Source of the DNA: Ricinus communis
Lineage: Eukaryota; Streptophyta; Magnoliopsida; Malpighiales; Euphorbiaceae
Reading direction: 5' to 3'
Length of the DNA stretch: 64,000 nucleotides
Assembly (NCBI RefSeq): GCF_019578655.1
Contig: NC_063262.1
Coordinates: 8,067,582-8,131,581 of the forward strand
The notes under the pieces were generated by a model that worked only from the letters and a program-made list of their open reading frames with translations, was not told the DNA's origin and made no database searches. The first letter of the stretch is position 1; each line of letters opens with the position of its first letter. This document shows, in pieces, positions 25,005 to 35,216 of this stretch. Both the position numbers and the translations under genes were made by a program.

Positions 25005-25039
25005 AAATACCAAAAAAATCAAAAGCAAAAGAAGAAAAG

Positions 25040-26432
25040 TCCAAAGAAGGAAATTTTGCCTTCTTCTTCAAAGCCCATTAGAACCTGGACGGAAATCATC
25101 CAGGAAGAAATTGATAGGAGCAAGGTCGATCCGGCCCAATAACAATTGCAAATTCAGGAGTGGTTTGCACAGCAAGATCCTGAATTCCTAAAAAGGGTCG
25201 AAGAATATTCAAAGCAAATGATACAACTTCAACCCGAAACCTCTCTAAAGTCATCCTCCTCTTCCAACAAGGGTAAAGGTATACTTTCTATCCCTTTTTC
25301 AAAACCTGAGATATAAATTTTTCCTCAAAACCTATCTCAAAGCTTTAAAAGTATTTCAAAGCCCAACTCTCAAGAAATAGTTTTGTCACAAACAAAACTT
25401 TTCAAATCCAACGAATATATAGAAAAGCAAAATTTTCAAAACATTTTGACTATTGAGGAAGGATTCTGTACAGAAAGCCCCTCAAAAATGATTTTAAAGA
25501 TTTTTCCTCCAGGATGGTATTTCAAGCCCTGGAATATTTCAAAGCCTCAATCCCACTACCAGTCTATCCTTGAGGTAACTGGTTCTGCAAAGTTCAAACA
25601 CTTCAAAAAACACAAAGACCATAAAGACCCCGCATATTACACATGCACCATACAAAGAATCCTCCACCCTACAGATTGGGGAATGGATTTATACTCATCA
25701 AGATCTTTTCCAACTTCCCTCCAAAGAACCTACCCATCAAGCCTAAACACTTCTTTCAACTATTGGGATTACCAACAAGCTTGGTTTAATACATTTCTTC
25801 TTCAAAACAAAGGATAAAGTCATTCTTGGCTTTTCTACTTCAATACAAGCTCAATCCAAACTTCAAAGATCCCCTATTGGTTTAAACAATGGTGGAATTT
25901 TTATGGCAATGTTCCTAAGACCATAATTCCAGAAGTTCTACCTCTGTTTAACCTTTTCAAAGCCCACTATAAACCAAACAAAATAGAAAGACGTTTTTTC
26001 CCGTTACTTCTATTTTGTTCAAACTTTTTTCTTCCCTGGGTATGTGTATGGTATTTCCATTTCAATCAAGCAGCAGATGGAGAAATTATTCTTATCCGAA
26101 AGTTCAAAGTCAAATGGTGGGATAAATTTAACCACCAAGAAAAATTATCACAAAAGATGGTACAAAATTTCCTTTCAAAAAATAGCTTCTTGCCACCTCC
26201 GAAAGAACATACCACTTTCTTGGCACAGAAGTCCTTCATAATTCCAAAGCTAGTGGCGACTCAGACAGAAGAAGATTTCTTACAGTTGATCAAACAATTG
26301 TCGGAAACCGCCTCTTCCAAAGGAAAATCAAAAGCTTCATCTTCCTCTTCCAGCACCAGCTCGGCAGTAATAGACCTAGATGGTGACTCAAACGAAGATG
26401 ACTGTTTTGGGATATTCAAGCCCATCAAATGA
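25040..26432 (+). pseudogene. Pararetrovirus ORF2-like protein of unknown function
   Basis: A broken reading frame downstream of the RNase H stop. Open stretches are 25383-25817 and 26157-26432; the intervening part reads on with stops and frame changes and is rich in Trp and aromatic residues (IPYWFKQWWNFYGN, FFLPWVCVWYF). The C-terminal part ends in a Ser-rich tract (KASSSSSSTSS) followed by an acidic block (DLDGDSNEDD). No enzyme motif is seen. Position after a complete MP-to-RH polyprotein fits ORF2 of florendoviruses, whose role is unknown. A partial duplicate lies at 28516-28622. Confidence 0.65.
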
Positions 26433-26579
26433 CACCTCTGTAAAGCCCTTGGATTGAAAACCAGAAATGGCAGCCCAAAATATTTATGTAATGGGCCAAA
26501 AGCCCAATGTAAAAAAAAGTCATTTAAAAAGAAAAAAGAAAAAAGACAAAATACTCTTTAAAAAGCAAAAGATTCTTTT

Positions 26580-26883
26580 TCAAAGCATGGCCGACAACTT
26601 CCACAAAAGGAGTGAAGCATCGTACTCCATTATCACAAGACTACAAGAAGAAGTGGAGCCCCTTATTCCACTAAGAAGAGCATCCAAAGCTTCAAGACCT
26701 CTATAAATAGAGGAGTTTCCTAAAGAAGAGGACAGACTGAAAAATACGAAGAACCTCTTGTATTCTTCAAGTCACACAAAGAAGAAATATAGTGAGAAAA
26801 GAGAGAGTATAGTGTGAGAGTGATAGTGAGAAGAAACACCTTCCTCTTATATTTAATTTCTCCTCTTGTAAGTTATATTTCTC
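26580..26883 (+). promoter_or_regulatory. Pararetrovirus 35S-type promoter and transcript leader start
   Basis: CTATAAATAGAGG at 26701 is a strong plant TATA box, located after the ORF2 stop where Caulimoviridae have the pregenomic RNA promoter. About 85 bases downstream, TATAGTGAGAAAAGAGAG (from 26788) repeats the sequence that begins the viral block at 16212, consistent with the terminally redundant R/leader region. Whether the promoter is active is not known from sequence. Confidence 0.7.
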
Positions 26884-28622
26884 AATTTGTAAGGTGTAGC
26901 CTCTATTTCATTCTCTCCATAAGTAATGGTTATTTTTCTAAGGATGTTCAGACTGGATGGTTTGGTTTTCTCCGACCTTCCACTCTGGAGCCTTGTTTCT
27001 TACAGTGACAGGACTAATAAGCTTTTCTTTGAAAGGGTAAAAAATATTATTTTCTTTGTAATAAATCTGAAACCAGTCAAAAAATTTGATTTGGACTTTA
27101 GATATTGGAAGGGTATCAAAAATACCTTCTGTTATTTGTGCTCCTTACAAAGAACCAACTCCATCTCAAACACAACCCAGATTTTCAACATCTGATATAC
27201 CAAGCATAAACAATATACTACAGAATGTTGATTATCAAAGCAATATCCCCAGACCAGTCTACAATGAACCAAAGAAAGAAGATGAGGATATAGAGATCGT
27301 CTCTACCCCCTCTTCACCATCACCATCTGCAATAACACAAAATCTAGAAGCATAAATCAACATGATTTAAAAAGATTTTCAAATCGATAAAAAGCTTTTA
27401 CATGAAGATTTTTATTCAAAGAAAAACCATTCTAAAAAACTTTGGTTTTTTAAGAATTTTTACAAGAAAAAGACAGTATTCAAGAAAGATACTATCAATT
27501 TTTCATTCAAAACAAAGTCCAAATCAAATTTTTTGACTGGTTTCAGATTTATTGCAAAGAAAATAGTATTTTTTACCCTTTCAAAGAAAAGCTTATTAGT
27601 CCTGTCACTGTAAGAAACAAGGCTCCAGAGTGGAAGGCCGGAGAAAGCCAAACCATCCAATCTGAACATCCTCCCCTTAGGAAGATAACCATTCCTTATG
27701 GAGAGAATGAAATAGAGGCTACACCTTACAAATTGATAGGAGAAGATCTTGAGAAGAATGTCAAGAATATCATTCAGCAGAACAATTTCTCGAATACCTA
27801 TCTTAACACAATTGGGAAGCAGCTTGTTAGGATAGAAAGCCAGATCCAAAAACCTCCTATAGTCTTCACCTCTCTAATCTCCAACACTAAACATCCAAAA
27901 GAGATAAGCCGATCAGAAAAGCTCAAAAATCCAGTCTTCAAACCTTACCAAATCTCAAAGCCTAGCTAAGACCGATTTCAGAAGCAAACTGAGTTTGCTA
28001 GAGCAGTCAGGGAATCTTTCAGAAGAGAAGGGTCTCTTATGAAGTGGAGGGAAATCGTTAGGATTAAGGTTGACACAACATCCTCAATTGGATTTCCTAG
28101 TTCATCTAAGATGGGGGTCCCTTCTATTGTGGTTTGGAGCTGTTGTGCTTGTGTGAGATGGTAATCCCACCATCCTTTAAGCTGGCCAGAAAATCCAGCT
28201 ATGAGGAGTTCGGCAATGGCTCTATCAGAGGTACCACTTTGGGTTTTTTAAGCATTGGCTGCCATGGTCATCTGTTGTAAGAGACCAAGAATATTGTATT
28301 CTGACATTCCATCTATATTTCATTCATAGACGGAGGAGGCATTGAATCTAGATTGGGTTAGGATATTGTTCCTATTTTCTATTCCTAGATCTGGAGCAGT
28401 ATTCCTAAGAGTATGCCAGGTCAATCTAGGGGCTTGCCATCCCAATCTGTTGATGTTGGAGGGTTTTTCAGTGACACTTTTCAAGCTCTGAATCATTGGA
28501 TTCATCGCATTGGGCAACAATGGTGGAATTTTTATGCAATGTTCCTGAGACCATAATTCTAGAAGTTCTACCTCTGTTTAACCTTTTCAAAGCCCATTAT
28601 AAACCAAACAAAATAGAAAGAC
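26884..28622. pseudogene. Mosaic of four short inverted pararetrovirus fragments
   Basis: 26884-27092 is a minus-strand coat-linker fragment matching 22960-23175. 27093-28010 is plus-strand movement C-terminus to coat, matching 17575-18495. 28011-28515 is minus-strand coat matching 22070-22580, with a short deletion in the GGTTTGGA region. 28516-28622 is plus-strand ORF2 matching 25886-25995. The junctions are abrupt, with orientation switching each time. None is intact. Confidence 0.85.
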
Positions 28623-28623
28623 G

Positions 28624-28667
<44 letters not shown>
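28624..28667. repeat. TA microsatellite at the right junction of the viral block
   Basis: (TA)n with one C interruption, following ORF2-like viral sequence ending AAAGACG and preceding resumed MULE sequence. It mirrors the tract at 16151-16214. Confidence 0.95.
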
Positions 28668-28668
<1 letters not shown>

Positions 28669-31600
28669 AACATGTTGATATCAATCTTAGAAATAGCGGG
28701 AGTGGAGTTAGTGAACAACTTTTTATGAATGTGGTTGGTAGGTCAAATAGAGTAATGTGCAAGATGAGGGTGTGAATGAGGTTAGTAAGAGCCCAAGTGC
28801 AAGTAAACTTCATGTTAGACCAAGACAAAATAGGAATAAGGCTAGGTCAGTTGGAAAAATAGAAGGAACAAGGAGGGGACCTGATTTTCAGGAGGAGTTT
28901 GATATACCTATAACAGTATTGATTGGTGATGAGAACGAGGAACTCATTGCTGTTAGAAGAAAGGTGAAGGAGTATGAGCTTAGGGAAGCAGCAAGTAAAA
29001 GGAATTTGTAGGCTACAAATTATGTAGTTGAATAAGAAGAAGAACAGGGAGAAGTAGGGATGACGAGATATTTGGGTCATCATTAAAAAGTGATGATAAA
29101 AGAATTGGATGTGTGGTTAAAGAAAAATGAAAAGAACAAGGTTAAGGCCAAATGTATGACTAAGTGCCCTTGGAATTTATACATATCTAAGGAAAGTAGG
29201 GACAACAACCTAAAAGTTAAAACATACATGCCCCAACATGCTTGTAAAAGGGTGGAGAAGAATAAATGGCTACAAGTAACTTTTTAGCTAAACTGTTGAA
29301 GGAGAGGATTATGTTCAACCAGGAATGAGGTTAAGGGATGTGAAGCAACACTATAGAGCAGATTAGAAGTTGAAGGTTACAACAACAATTTGTAAAGTAG
29401 TTAAGAAAAAGGTAAATACAAAATTGATAGGCTCTTATAAGAAAGAATATGCTAAGCTGCCAAACTTTGTGGAAGAGATAAAGCTTAGCAATCCAGACAC
29501 AACATGTGTATTAAAGCCTCACAATATACAAGATGGAGAAAGTAGGAAGTTTAAAAAGTTTTATGTGTGCTTTGATGCCCTAAAGAAGGAATGGATAACT
29601 AGATGCAAGCCTATAATTGGATTGGACAGATATTTTCTTAAGGGCTTGGTGAAGGTTATGTTGCTTTGTGTTATAGGGAGGGATGACAATTATCATATGT
29701 ACCCTTTGGCTTGGGGTATTATTGATATTGAAAACAAGAACACATGGAGTTAGTTTATCATATGCTTGAAGTACAATCTGCCACTTGGAGATGGTGAGGG
29801 ATACACCTTAATAAGTGATATGCAAAAGGTATGTAAGTCTTATATATATTTAATTTCTAATGTTTTTTTGCAACGTGTATAAATTAATATGTATGAATTA
29901 TTTCAAGGATTGAATAATGCTATTAATGAGTTGCTGCCTAATGTAGAAAACAGAATGTGTGCAAGGCACATATTCTCAAACTGGTTAAAGAGGTGGAGGG
30001 GTGAAGAAAGAAGGCTAGCTAGAAGGCTTGTGCTAAGGCCATATTTGAATAACAGTTAAAAGCAAATATTGCTGCACTATAGCTGCTAGGGGTGGGAATA
30101 GTTAAGGATATGTTAGAAAGACCCATGCATGCTTAGTGCAAGTTTTATTTCGACACATCCATTAGATGTAATGTGGTTGACAATAACCTTTCAGAAACAT
30201 TTAATGGATGAATCATGGATACAATGTTTCAGCCTATTATAACTATGTTGGATAGTATAAGGGTTCAAATAATGAGAGGGATTGTTGAGAAGAGAAAGTT
30301 TGTGGAAAGTTGGTTATTTGACATCTCTCTTAGGGCTCTTGAGAAGCTTGAGAAAAATAAGGAGACATCTTATAAATAGTTCATGGAGTGGAATAGAGAG
30401 ACTGAATTTTAAGTTATAAGTATAATAAATACAGCAAATAGGCATGTTGTTAGTTTGGACAATAATTCTTGCACCTGCAAGGCATTTGACCTAATTGGGA
30501 TACCTCGCCCACATTGCCATATGTGATGTCTATCATGTTGAGCAAGACCTGGAGGACTATGTAGATTATTGGTATAAGAAGGAGACGTATTTAAAGAGTT
30601 ATGAGTTCTCCATGCAACCAATGAAAGGGAAGATGCTTTGAAAAGAGACTGGGTTGCCACCACTTGAGCCACCTATTATGAGGAAGATACTGGGAAGACC
30701 AAAAAAGGCTAGAAGAAAGATATAAAAAAATCAAAGAAAGTAGGCAAGCTGTCAAGAAGGAAACGTGTGATGACATGTGGCTTGTGTAGTAGTAAGGGAC
30801 GCAATAAAATTGGTTGTCCAAATAGGCAAACAGCCCCCAAAGGTATTCACTTTATTTTTTTTTTTCAAATTTTTATTATAACTACAATGTTGTCTACTAA
30901 TCCATTTGCATTGCATTATAATACATAGGGTCTTTTGTCTATAAAAAATAAGGAAAGAGCCACCAGCAGACAAAGAGAACAAGGTTCTCAAATGTCTCGG
31001 CAAGAGAAAAGGAAGTTTGTTGCAGAGCAACTGAAGAATGGATACTATGCTAGTAAGAAGAAAGATGCTAAGAGTACCAAGAAGAAAAAAGCTGCAAACA
31101 AGAAAACTTTCTATAAGTCAGTTGATAATGTTGCAAATGTGAATACAAAAAGGGGGATTGGAGGACCTTCCACTTTTAATCCTTCTGTTGATGATTTTGA
31201 AAGCTATGTAGAGCTAGTCGAGAAGATTTTTTCAAAAGCAACAACAAGCAAATAGGCATGCTTTAGAGGAAAGACAAAAAGAATTTGACAGATTTGCAAG
31301 TGTTAGAAAAGAAGACAACAATCTTTAAGAATCCAAAAAAGCTAAAGTGACTTGGTTATGGATATTATGTCAAGATTATTAAGGGATTTGCTATTTTAAA
31401 TATATGATTTTCTATTTTTTTCTACTTGTTGTACATGATGCTTATATACTATACTCATTCTTTATTTTCCTGTTATTTTCTCAGCCTGGTATAAGAAGTG
31501 AAAGGAGTCTGTACCCAGGTTCAAGCACACAGCCACCTAAAGCCAACCAAATTCAAATGAAAGAAAAGGGAATCAAGCGACAAACACAATGATGCAATGT
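28669..31600 (+). pseudogene. MULE transposase, catalytic, SWIM and C-terminal parts (3' half)
   Basis: Successive open pieces give a mudrA-like protein: linker (28757-29011), a WLKKNEKNKVKAKC zinc-binding N-terminal core (29090-29290), and the MULE catalytic domain at 29370-29830. There GLDRYFLKG holds the first acidic residue and ISDMQKGL, split by an intron at about 29829-29907, the second. CARHIFSNW follows. A SWIM zinc finger (NNSCTCKAFDLIGIP with a later PHCH) lies near 30455-30525, and a zinc knuckle (MTCGLCSSKGRNKIGCP) near 30770-30825. A basic tail is encoded at 30935-31255. Stops (e.g. after YRAD, NTWS) and frameshifts show decay. The N-terminus of the same gene is at 15881-16150 across the viral insertion. 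Confidence 0.85.
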
Positions 31601-31981
31601 CTAATGCCCCAAGATTTTTAGTTGTTTTAGTGATATTTTGTAGAGCTTTGTACACTGTGATCTGTCAACAGATTTATAAACACTTTCAGGTCATTATAAC
31701 AATAGTTTTCGAGACTATTTTTTTTGGTGATATCTTGTAGAGCTTTTAAGACTATTTTGTAATGAACCAAATTATTTGGTAATGTAGATCACTTTTAGTT
31801 GATTAGCACAATTACTCTATGTCATTTTATGTTAGGTATTCTGCACAGTCAAGCTTTTTCAAATTGTTAATTCATATATTATATGAACATTTTGATGCAC
31901 ATGGTCATTGTACACAAAATATTACATGCGCATAAAATATTAAAGGGTCGTTTCATTGATCAGATCATTGCACACAAAATA

Positions 31982-32626
31982 TTACAAGCATTTGGCCAAT
32001 ATCCCAATCTTGCGCTTGTACAACTGCTTTCTTAAGTCATCCAGCTCTTTCTTAAGCTTTTTTACCTCTTTGATCAACAATTGAACCTCTTCCTTCAAAG
32101 TAAGCATTTCTTTACTATTTCATTCTACTTCAGCATTTATCTCATTCATTTTGGCAGCTCCTCTTCAGTTGCTTTATTTATTGCCCTCATCTCATTTAGC
32201 ATCAAAAGTTGGCACTCACTCATCCACTTATCATGCCAGCGAAAATAATCATAGTGACCCCAACAAAATGAGGAAATATTAATAAAATCATACAAAACAA
32301 GTAAGAAAACTTATTTCCAATTTCACAGTGGGTCTAACAAAACTTACATTGTGGTAAGCACAACCCCAAAACTTTCGGTCAGGATTTCTCTCAATCCTGG
32401 AAATCATGAGCTTCACACAGTTTCCACATTTGCATATTAAATTCCTCATTTCAAGTGCTCCACAATTCTCAACTTCTTTAAATCTGTTTCTAGATGCAAG
32501 CACATCCCCTATTTTAGTGATTTCATTAGATATTGTGGGAAGAATGGAGAAGAAGAAGTGAGAAATTAATATGAGTAGACAGAATGGATACATGATTTCA
32601 ATGGAATGAAAAAATCCTAATTCCAT
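31982..32626 (-). pseudogene. GRF-type zinc-finger protein with coiled coil, inside the MULE
   Basis: The first exon (to about 32351) encodes a hydrophobic segment and then CKCGNCVKLMISRIERNPDR followed by KFWGC. After a GTAAGT donor at 32350, the second exon reads HYDYFRWHDKW, completing the GRF finger (CxCG, NPxRxFxGC, FxWxD). Further on, a different frame encodes a Lys/Glu/Leu-rich coiled coil (LKEEVQLLIKEVKKLKKELDD) ending at a stop at 31982-31984. The acceptor site is not canonical and a frameshift and an internal stop are present, so it is dead. Small GRF + coiled-coil proteins are numerous in plant genomes. It lies between the transposase gene and the right TIR and is convergent to the transposase. 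Confidence 0.7.
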
Positions 32627-32784
32627 AAATTGGGACTTTTATAATATATTTGTTTCCTTATTTTCAATTTCTGATTTATTTTTTTTTTTATATCTTTTAT
32701 TATTATACTTAACACCGTTAATGAGGAGAATTATTTTTTATTTTGTTTTAGCAGTTAATGGAGGGGTTAAAAAGCACAACCCGT

Positions 32785-32870
32785 GGAATTCAGGAATTCA
32801 ATTGAACTAAAGTTTAGTTTAGGAGCTCAATTGCCAAAACATAATAAGTTCATGGGTTACATATTTAGCC
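32785..32870 (-). repeat. Right terminal inverted repeat of the MULE
   Basis: Complementary to 15185-15270; ends ATATTTAGCC and is followed by the 9-base duplication. Confidence 0.88.
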
Positions 32871-32879
32871 TAAAATATA
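32871..32879. repeat. Right 9-bp target site duplication of the MULE
   Basis: TAAAATATA, identical to 15176-15184. Confidence 0.9.
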
Positions 32880-33250
32880 GTATATTTCATTTCAAATAAT
32901 TTATTTAGTCAAATAAATTATAAAAAGATAAAATCACATTGGGTAAATTAATACTTTTATTTAATAAACTGATAAAACCATTCTCATGGTACTAATTGAA
33001 AAAGAAATAATATTTTATAAAGTTTATAGTAATTTCTGTTTATATTTAAATAATAAAATTGATTATTTTAATTTCTTTCACAAAAATATTTATGAGGGAT
33101 AAAAAGTGAAAGCGATACAAAATTGGAAGGCTCGCAGTGAATGAACCGGCCGGCCAGATCTCTTATATCAAGCTAACTAATTGATGTATTATATAGCAGA
33201 GCCAGAACCAGACGAGAGTGAAGGAAGCAAACGTCGGAGAGCTCCGAGCG
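32880..33250. other. AT-rich spacer and upstream region of the 33-kb gene
   Basis: No gene seen. About 32880-33110 is AT-rich; composition rises from about 33130, with a GGCCGGCC palindrome near 33147 and likely the 5'-UTR from about 33190. Confidence 0.4.
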
Positions 33251-35216
33251 ATGATGAATGCGCTTAAATTTCACCATTTCACTCCCTACAAAACCTTCCT
33301 GTCTCTCAAATCTCCCTCCTTTCGCTGTCCTCACCACCTCCGCCTTCCAATTCGACGCCACACCTCTCTTACCCTACAATCACTCCCTGATCCTCCTCCT
33401 CCACCATCACAATCTGAGCCCTCAACTTCACCGGACTACATTACCTTCATCGGATCTTCATCTTCTTCTTCTTATTGTTCCCACTCGCACTTAAACTTCA
33501 CTCAACGCCAAATCGTCATTCTCAATGTCATTGCTTGCGCTGTATGTATGTTTATATCTTTCTACCAATATTCAATTTCACTGATTATTTATTTATTTCT
33601 TTTTTCAAGTAACACTGTTTTGTGCAGGCAGCAGTCTCTGCCACGTGGCTTTTCATCTCTGCAATTCCAACTCTTCTTGTAAGCTAACTGTGAAATTCTT
33701 GATTTAGATGATAGGTCGGAAATTATTTACCTAGTCTTCATGCATGTCGCCTTTATACACTAAAATTATTTGCTAAATTTCGCACATAATTAATCATTAT
33801 ATTAAACACATAAGAGCTAAAATTTGGCCACTTTATTATGTCTCTAGTAGTATCGGTGCTAGCTAAGGTGCAGCTGCTGTGATTCTGCTAAAAAATTTAT
33901 ATAAAACTATGGTAATTGCTTTGGACACAAGGAGATATGTATCAAGATTACACACTTGTTTTTATAGGTATTTTTATTCTGGGTGTTATACGTTTGGACG
34001 TTGCATAATTAATATAGGAGTATCTGCGAGTGAGGTTGGAATCCAACCTCAATTTTTAATTATTGTATTTTTTGAGCTTTAAAAATTGCTTTTGGAAATA
34101 AACACGTAAACTGTTGCTTTTTGAGAAAGCAGTTTATAAAAATTAAAAATATCAATATTGTTAAATAAAAAAAAATTCTAAACCTGATTTTTCAATATCC
34201 AACAGCAATTCCAAACGTGGCATGTGTATCTCAATGATCTACTAGTAATAAATATGTGACCTACTCTTTGGAGTAGTTAAGTATTTTACTAAGTTTTTCT
34301 GAATTTTCTTGTTTTTTGGTGGTACAATTGATTAAAATGAAAAGGCATTCAAGAGAGCAGCAGAGTCACTAGAAAAGTTGATGGATGCAACAAGGGAAGA
34401 GCTTCCTGATACAATGGCTGCTATTCGTTTATCCGGCATGGAGATTAGTGATCTTACTATGGAGCTTAGTGATCTTGGGTTGGTGTTTTTGCTCCTTTAC
34501 TACATTCTTTTTAGGCTTTGTTTAGATAGCACAACAATAGCAAGTCTTCCAGTCTAACTACTCAATTCTCATGTTTTGATAGCTTATAGTTGCTAGAATT
34601 CAATTCATTCAACTTTTTTTTTTTTTTGCTAAAAAAAAAGGGTATTTTGCGAAAGACAAATGAAATCAAAATTTACGTGGTTTTATATCTAATTCTTGCA
34701 TATGACTTATTCCAAATAATGCTTAAAAGTATATCCAGAGAGTCTAAAAATCTAAAATATCATACAATTGAATTTCTGTGAATGATTTATCTCAATTGGT
34801 AAGTTCATTTCATCTATACTATCTGTTTGCATAGACAAGAGATAACTCAAGGAGTTAAAAGCTCCACTAGAGCTGTTCGCATAGCTGAGGAGAGGCTTCG
34901 TGGTTTGACAAACATGCCTTCACCACCACCACCGCCACCGTCAGGTTATCTAAGTTGTCTTCAGTTTTTCACCACTTTAATCTCATATTTTATATGGATT
35001 CCTCGCATTAAGTTTTATACCATCTTTACTTGTTTAGCTTTGTTGCAGACGATACCCAGACAGAAAACTGAGACAGGAGCACTGGTAGTAGCTAGGACTG
35101 CTAAGGGTATAAAGGAAGGCATTGTAAGAGGTCGTGCAATCTTGCAACTGTTTTTCACATTCACCCATTATTCCAGATTAGCTCTTAACTATTTCAGAAA
35201 GCAAGCTAAGAAGTAG
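33251..35216 (+). CDS. Putative plastid-targeted membrane protein (DUF948-like), with a frameshift
   Basis: Exons 33251-33541, 33628-33678, 34345-34478, 34835-34944 and 35049-35216, all GT-AG. The N-terminus (MMNALKF) is rich in Ser, Arg and Pro, like a chloroplast transit peptide. Then a hydrophobic segment (VILNVIACA joined to AAVSATWLFISAIPTLL) is followed by an amphipathic helical region (AAESLEKLMDATREEL, AVRIAEERLRGL), a Pro run, and a basic C-terminus (RKQAKK). This helix pattern recalls DUF948-type proteins; the assignment is tentative. With the expected acceptor at 35048 the last exon enters a frame that stops at 35069-35071, while the conserved-looking frame (ETGALVVARTAKG) is one base off at an AAAA run. 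It is either a real lesion or a base-call error. An in-frame ATG at 33218 is an alternative start. Confidence 0.65.

Larger units (their letters stand above)
16215..28622. mobile_element. Rearranged endogenous pararetrovirus (Caulimoviridae, florendovirus/petuvirus-like) block
   Basis: Contains movement-protein, coat-protein, zinc-knuckle, aspartic-protease, reverse-transcriptase and RNase H coding regions of a plant pararetrovirus, a second downstream ORF, a TATA-type promoter and a Met-tRNA primer site. There is no integrase, as expected for Caulimoviridae. The pieces are arranged: plus 16215-18945; minus 24515-18960; plus 24520-26883; minus 27092-26884; plus 27093-28010; minus 28515-28011; plus 28516-28622. 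All coding regions carry stops or frameshifts. A separate ORF after the polyprotein and angiosperm host suggest florendovirus affinity; this is inference from organisation, since no alignment could be run. Confidence 0.88.
15185..32870. mobile_element. Mutator-like element (MULE), split by a 12.4-kb pararetrovirus insertion
   Basis: The element begins GGCTAAATAT and ends ATATTTAGCC, with inverted repeats of about 85 bases at each end (15185-15270 and 32785-32870) sharing blocks such as ACTTATTATGTTTT and TTCAATTGAATTC. An exact 9-base duplication TAAAATATA flanks it. Inside are a mudrA-like transposase relic in two parts (15881-16150 and 28669-31600, plus strand) and a convergent GRF zinc-finger relic (31982-32626, minus strand). 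Without the viral block (about 16215-28622) the element would be about 5.3 kb, a normal size for an autonomous MULE. Stops and frameshifts show both genes are dead. Borders are read directly; family follows from TSD length and protein motifs. Confidence 0.92.

Noticed and set aside
33173..33361. Antisense ORF over the first exon of the 33-kb gene
   Set aside because: Opposes a better-supported coding exon and has no recognisable domain.
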